A DNA stretch of 64,000 bases from Bradyrhizobium erythrophlei (GTDB lineage: Bacteria > Pseudomonadota > Alphaproteobacteria > Rhizobiales > Xanthobacteraceae), in NCBI RefSeq assembly GCF_900142985.1, contig NZ_LT670849.1, positions 6,836,501-6,900,500 of the forward strand, read 5' to 3'. Of the stretch, positions 60,775 to 64,000 are shown in pieces. Below the pieces are notes generated by a model. It did not search any database. It was not told where the DNA came from and saw only the letters and a program-made list of their open reading frames with translations. Within the stretch, counting starts at the first letter, position 1, and every line of letters starts with the position of its first letter. The position numbers were made by a program, and so were the translations under genes.

Positions 60775-62805
60775 ATGAGCGCTGGCGCAAATGCCATTCT
60801 CGAGATAATCGACGCCGCTCCAACCTTTATCGATGAGCCGGCCGCGGATCCCGAGGCGATCGGCGAAGCCATCCGCAAGTTCGGCCTGGCCGAGCTCAAT
60901 GCCGCGATCGCCACCGTCAAGTCGGCGGAGGGCGACATGCGTGGCCTGGCGCTGCAGGGATCGAGCCAGCGCATCGGTTCGCTGGCGGCCGCTGGCGCTC
61001 TGCATGACGGCTTCGCGCGAGCCGCGCTCGAGGACGCCGCCGCGGCGTGCGGCCTGATCCGCGACGACGGTGTGCGCGCGGTCAAGAAGGTGATCGCCGA
61101 TGCCGTCAAGCTCGGCAAGAAGCAACCTTTTGATTTAAGCGTGGTGCATCGGCGGAGCCAGGCGCCGCGAACGGCAGACCAAAGATCCTCTAGCTCGTCG
61201 CCACTAGCCTCACCAAGCGGACAGGTTGGCGCACCGCGGCGGCCTGATGCGCCCGAAGATGAAAACTCGCTCAATATGCGGCTGGCGTTTTTCCCGCTAA
61301 CGGACCTCGGTAATGCCGAACGGTTTCGAGAGCGCTACCGTGGTCGCCTGCTCTGGTGCGAAGCGATCGGGTGGCTAGCGTGGGATGGCAAGCGCTGGAG
61401 CCGCGCAGGCGCCGATGACCTGGTTAGACTAGCCGAACACGTGACGGTGCGGTTTATCCAGGATGAGGCCGCGGCAGTATACGAGAGCGGTCGGCATGAT
61501 ATCGCCGATCCCAAACCTGGCGCGCGGGACTTTGTGGTCGAGGTCAAGAAAGACAGCAGCGTGGTGCTTTATTCCGAAAAGATCGCGCGATGGGGCAGGG
61601 CGTCGGAAGCGATCAATAAATTAAATGCACTGTCGAAGTTGGGCGCTCCGTATTTGGCCGTTGGCGTCGACAAGCTCGATGCCGACAAAATGAATATCAA
61701 CGTCAACAATGGCACACTGGTAGTCGCACGCAAAAGCGATGGTGGCGACTATATCAGCTTCCAGCCGCATGATCCGGCCGATCTGATCACCAAGATTTCT
61801 CCAGTCGATTACGTCCCTGCCGCAACATGCGCGGAATACGACAAGTTCATTGCCCGAGTTCAGCCTTTAGAGGCTATGCGGATTTTCATTCATCAGTGGC
61901 TCGGTCTGTCGCTAACTGGTGACGTCAGCGAACAAAAGTTGACGTATTTTTATGGCAGCGGCAGCAACGGAAAATCCGTCCTGATGGATACCGTCTCCTA
62001 TATAGCGGGAGACTACGGCGAGACCGTTCCCATCGAGACTTTTCTCGATCAGGGCAAATCGCGGACCGGTGGCCAGGCGACGCCGGATCTTGCTATCTTA
62101 CCTGGCGTGCGGATGCTTCGAACATCCGAGCCGGAGAAAAATTCGAAATTGGCAGAGGCGACGATTAAACTCGTCACAGGTGGCGAACCGATCCAGGCGC
62201 GGCATCTCAACCGCGATTTTTTTAAGTTCTATCCTCAGTTCAAATTGACGATTTCGGGAAATCACCGACCGAGAATTTCCGGCGCTGATGAAGGCATATG
62301 GCGCCGGTTTCGCCTGGTGCCCTTCGAAGTGTCGATCAAAAAGGAAGAACGCGATCTGCAGCTTGCGGAAAAGCTGCGGGCCGAGGCGTCCGGCATCCTG
62401 AATAGATTGCTCGATGGACTAAGACACTGGTGCGACAACGGATTGGTCGAGCCAGAAGCGGTGACGGCGGCAACTGACGAATATCGCTCCATCTCAGATC
62501 CACTCAGCCGCTTCTTATCAACGTGCGTTGAAAAGAGCCCGGGCGAGCGCGTCCAATCGAGCATGTTGTACGCGGTGTTCGAAGCCTGGTGCAAGTCCTC
62601 TGGCGAGACGGTGTGGAAGCAGAAGGGCTTCTCCATGGCGATGGACGAGCGCGGCTTTAAGCGCATGCACTCAGACGGTGTCTGGTTTCTCGACATAAAG
62701 CTGGTTCGTTACGTTCACGATTTCGTCGATGTGGACGGACGGCCCGTTACGCCGGTTGAAGACGGCAATAAGGAGGGCCCTAACGGTGCCAACGTCGAAT
62801 TCTAA
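60775..62805 (+). CDS. P4-type primase/helicase (D5-like)
   Basis: A protein of about 676 residues. The C-terminal half is an SF3/D5-like helicase with Walker A in GSGSNGKSVLMDT near residue 393; a conserved block with ISGNHRPRISGADEGIWRRF follows. The middle carries a D5_N-like region. The N-terminal 200 residues are low-complexity and unrecognised. It would start replication of the excised element. An origin-like repeat block lies right after it. The ATG at 60775 is preferred to one 33 bases upstream. Confidence 0.9.
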   Translation: MSAGANAILEIIDAAPTFIDEPAADPEAIGEAIRKFGLAELNAAIATVKSAEGDMRGLALQGSSQRIGSLAAAGALHDGFARAALEDAAAACGLIRDDGVRAVKKVIADAVKLGKKQPFDLSVVHRRSQAPRTADQRSSSSSPLASPSGQVGAPRRPDAPEDENSLNMRLAFFPLTDLGNAERFRERYRGRLLWCEAIGWLAWDGKRWSRAGADDLVRLAEHVTVRFIQDEAAAVYESGRHDIADPKPGARDFVVEVKKDSSVVLYSEKIARWGRASEAINKLNALSKLGAPYLAVGVDKLDADKMNINVNNGTLVVARKSDGGDYISFQPHDPADLITKISPVDYVPAATCAEYDKFIARVQPLEAMRIFIHQWLGLSLTGDVSEQKLTYFYGSGSNGKSVLMDTVSYIAGDYGETVPIETFLDQGKSRTGGQATPDLAILPGVRMLRTSEPEKNSKLAEATIKLVTGGEPIQARHLNRDFFKFYPQFKLTISGNHRPRISGADEGIWRRFRLVPFEVSIKKEERDLQLAEKLRAEASGILNRLLDGLRHWCDNGLVEPEAVTAATDEYRSISDPLSRFLSTCVEKSPGERVQSSMLYAVFEAWCKSSGETVWKQKGFSMAMDERGFKRMHSDGVWFLDIKLVRYVHDFVDVDGRPVTPVEDGNKEGPNGANVEF

Positions 62806-63192
62806 TTTTTCCCCTCGGTGCAGACCTCGCAACGCTGCAATCGGATGCCGCCAACAATGCAACTCGGAAGGGTTATCGGAAGGATTTCGGAGAGATGACC
62901 CAGTTACGAAGTCCTTGAGCAGTCGGCGTTTTCCAGCATTCGGAAGGATCGGAAGGATTTTTCGATCATTCTTCCTCGATAGTGCGTGCGCGCGTGTGTG
63001 CGCGCGCGCGCGTATAGCGAGATGTCAGATTAATCCTTCCGATCCTTCCGATTTTTATCGTCCATACAAAAAAACAAATTTGTACCAGCGGCTTACTAGT
63101 GGGTGGTCCAAAACTGAACCCTTCCGAAATCCTTCCAAACCCTTCCGACAACCCTTCCGGGTTGCATTGGTTGAAATGAACGGGAGGGCTCG
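62806..63192. other. Origin-like repeat block after the primase gene
   Basis: CGGAAGG occurs four times (62865, 62877, 62941, 62950), and its complement CCTTCCG occurs five times (63035, 63044, 63120, 63141, 63153), plus CCTTCCA at 63131. The 18-mer CGGAAGGATCGGAAGGAT at 62941-62958 is exactly inverted at 63033-63050. Between them is an alternating run GTGCGTGCGCGCGTGTGTGC continuing as CGCG repeats (about 62982-63012). No gene fits. The arrangement looks like iterons of a replication origin. Confidence 0.6.
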
Positions 63193-63816
63193 TTGATCAA
63201 CATTCGAGCCTTTCAAATCGAGCGTGAGCGATTACGGCGGTTTTGTTTTCGGCAAACGAGGGCCGTCGTTGTTATTCGCGACATTGCTGGCGGATTGGAA
63301 GACCCTCGAAGCAATCCCGTCATGCTCATCGCTGAGTGGTTGCTGATTTCGCTAACTGTAAATGCGGTGCGCTTCGCAGACCCGGACGACTGTTGCGATG
63401 ACTTAGTGCCTTCGGTTTTTGCAGTACCTCGGGCGCCGATAACTAAGCGGGACGTTGCCGCTGCGCTTGATGTCCACCAAGGTCATATGCCCTTCATTGT
63501 CGACTACCGCGTTGGTGAGGTCATGTGGCCGCTGCTTTCTACGCATCCAACCGCCGAAACGCTTCGCCAGATCAAGATTTGGGATCGCGGAATGCGCCAG
63601 CGGCGGCGCATCGGAGGCGTTGTTACTTGCGACGCCGCCGCTAACAGCATCGCCATCCTTTGCGATGGAAGTCGCGTGCTCCGCCGCAGCGGTGGCGAGA
63701 CATTTGATCTTGCGGGTCGTTTCTGGCGGGAAGCTAACAACGAGATTGCGTCTCAGCGATGCATGTCGCGGGAGGCATGGCGGCGAAAAGAGTTTCAGAC
63801 CGATGGGAATGCATGA
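63193..63816 (+). CDS. Hypothetical protein of the integrated element
   Basis: A 207-residue frame from a TTG that follows GGGAGG by about six bases, MINIRAFQIERERLRRFCFR then QTRAVVVIRDIAGGLEDP and PVMLIAEWLLISLTVNAV. The rest has DRGMRQRRRIGGVVTCDAAA. I recognise no family. It is cotranscribed with the phage-tail-like gene. The composition is coding-like and the ribosome site supports the TTG. Confidence 0.6.
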   Translation: MINIRAFQIERERLRRFCFRQTRAVVVIRDIAGGLEDPRSNPVMLIAEWLLISLTVNAVRFADPDDCCDDLVPSVFAVPRAPITKRDVAAALDVHQGHMPFIVDYRVGEVMWPLLSTHPTAETLRQIKIWDRGMRQRRRIGGVVTCDAAANSIAILCDGSRVLRRSGGETFDLAGRFWREANNEIASQRCMSREAWRRKEFQTDGNA

Positions 63817-63858
63817 TCGCACCTCGCATCACTTCACTAACAACGGCAAGGAAATACG

Positions 63859-64000
63859 ATGATTGAATTCGACATGAGCGTCTTCGAGCGCAAGGCCAAG
63901 GAACTTCGGGATCAAATTGATCAAGTGCCCTATGCACTCGCGGATGCGATGAACAAGGCCGTGGCGAACACGCGAAACGTTCTTGTGCAGGACACCTGGC
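63859..64000 (+). CDS. Phage minor tail protein Z-like protein, N-terminal fragment
   Basis: The first 47 codons before the window end read MIEFDMSVFERKAKELRDQI, then DQVPYALADAMNKAVANTRN and VLVQDTW. The start resembles phage minor tail proteins (GpZ-type). AAGGAA lies before the ATG. It is the only structural-gene sign for the element here. The end is outside the window, so the identity is moderate. Confidence 0.6.
   Translation, partial: MIEFDMSVFERKAKELRDQIDQVPYALADAMNKAVANTRNVLVQDTW

Larger units (their letters stand above)
57737..64000. mobile_element. Integrated phage-like or satellite element (right end outside the window)
   Basis: A tyrosine integrase next to tRNA-Ser is followed by an RHH regulator, an AlpA-like protein, a P4-type primase/helicase, origin-like repeats and the start of a phage-tail-like gene. 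This is the content of a satellite prophage or integrative element. The left limit is set at the tRNA by inference; no attachment repeat was found because the right end is missing. Confidence 0.75.

Noticed and set aside
62982..63012. Microsatellite or sequencing artefact in the GC run
   Set aside because: The alternating run lies symmetrically between two exact inverted repeats, so it was kept as part of the origin-like block and not treated as noise.
1..64000. CRISPR arrays, rRNA genes and complete insertion sequences
   Set aside because: No regular spacer-repeat arrays, ribosomal RNA sequences or transposase genes were seen in the window.

Overview
The window reads as a chromosome segment of a high-GC alphaproteobacterium of the Bradyrhizobium type. 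The grounds are the lanthanide methanol genes in their rhizobial arrangement, the G/C-rich third codon positions, the frequent GTG/TTG starts, and the number of ABC-transporter and molybdoenzyme catabolic operons. No species can be fixed from the sequence alone.

Region 1 (1-22.0 kb) is a lanthanide-dependent methanol and formaldehyde oxidation locus. On the minus strand lie xoxF (PQQ methanol dehydrogenase with the lanthanide Asp), its cytochrome c, glutathione-dependent formaldehyde dehydrogenase and the start of gfa; an AraC-type regulator diverges from xoxF. Next come a lanmodulin-type EF-hand protein, a 26-residue PqqA precursor outside the usual pqq operon, several small exported proteins, the SoxYZ-like carrier and zinc hydrolase typical of quinoprotein clusters, XoxJ, a CXXCW-type protein, a tightly overlapping ABC/beta-propeller operon of the PQQ-alcohol dehydrogenase type, S-formylglutathione hydrolase, a two-component system and a TonB-dependent receptor. 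Together they cover metal import, cofactor supply, methanol oxidation in the periplasm and formaldehyde-to-formate conversion in the cytoplasm. Four CTAG-bounded hairpin elements stand in a row at 7.69-8.02 kb.

Region 2 (22.0-24.9 kb) holds a MocR regulator diverging from a TauE/SafE permease, and an FMN reductase.

Region 3 (25-34.9 kb) looks like one LacI-controlled catabolic regulon: a class-C type flavin monooxygenase, two flavin reductases, a branched-chain-amino-acid-type ABC transporter, and a single polypeptide made of three RidA domains. Three near-identical 16-bp palindromes sit in the two control regions.

Region 4 (35-55.3 kb) holds a DMSO-reductase-type molybdoenzyme, a cupin-XRE regulator, two cupins, a cyclase-family hydrolase, and a molybdenum hydroxylase operon with one FAD subunit, one iron-sulfur subunit and two different large subunits. 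It continues with a CoxG-like maturation factor, a BMP/nucleoside-type ABC transporter, an isochorismatase-family hydrolase, a VOC protein, a 2-oxoglutarate/Fe(II) oxygenase and a CodA-type amidohydrolase. The content suggests uptake, hydroxylation and hydrolytic opening of an unidentified N-heterocycle.

Region 5 (55.4-57.6 kb) carries small or decayed genes: an RlpA-like protein, a glycine/aspartate repeat fragment, and a leader-plus-cysteine-rich-tail gene that appears frameshifted. Region 6 (57.65-64.0 kb) starts with tRNA-Ser(TGA) and continues into an integrated element with a tyrosine integrase, small regulators, a P4-type primase/helicase, an origin-like block of CGGAAGG repeats, and the start of a phage-tail-like gene cut by the window end.
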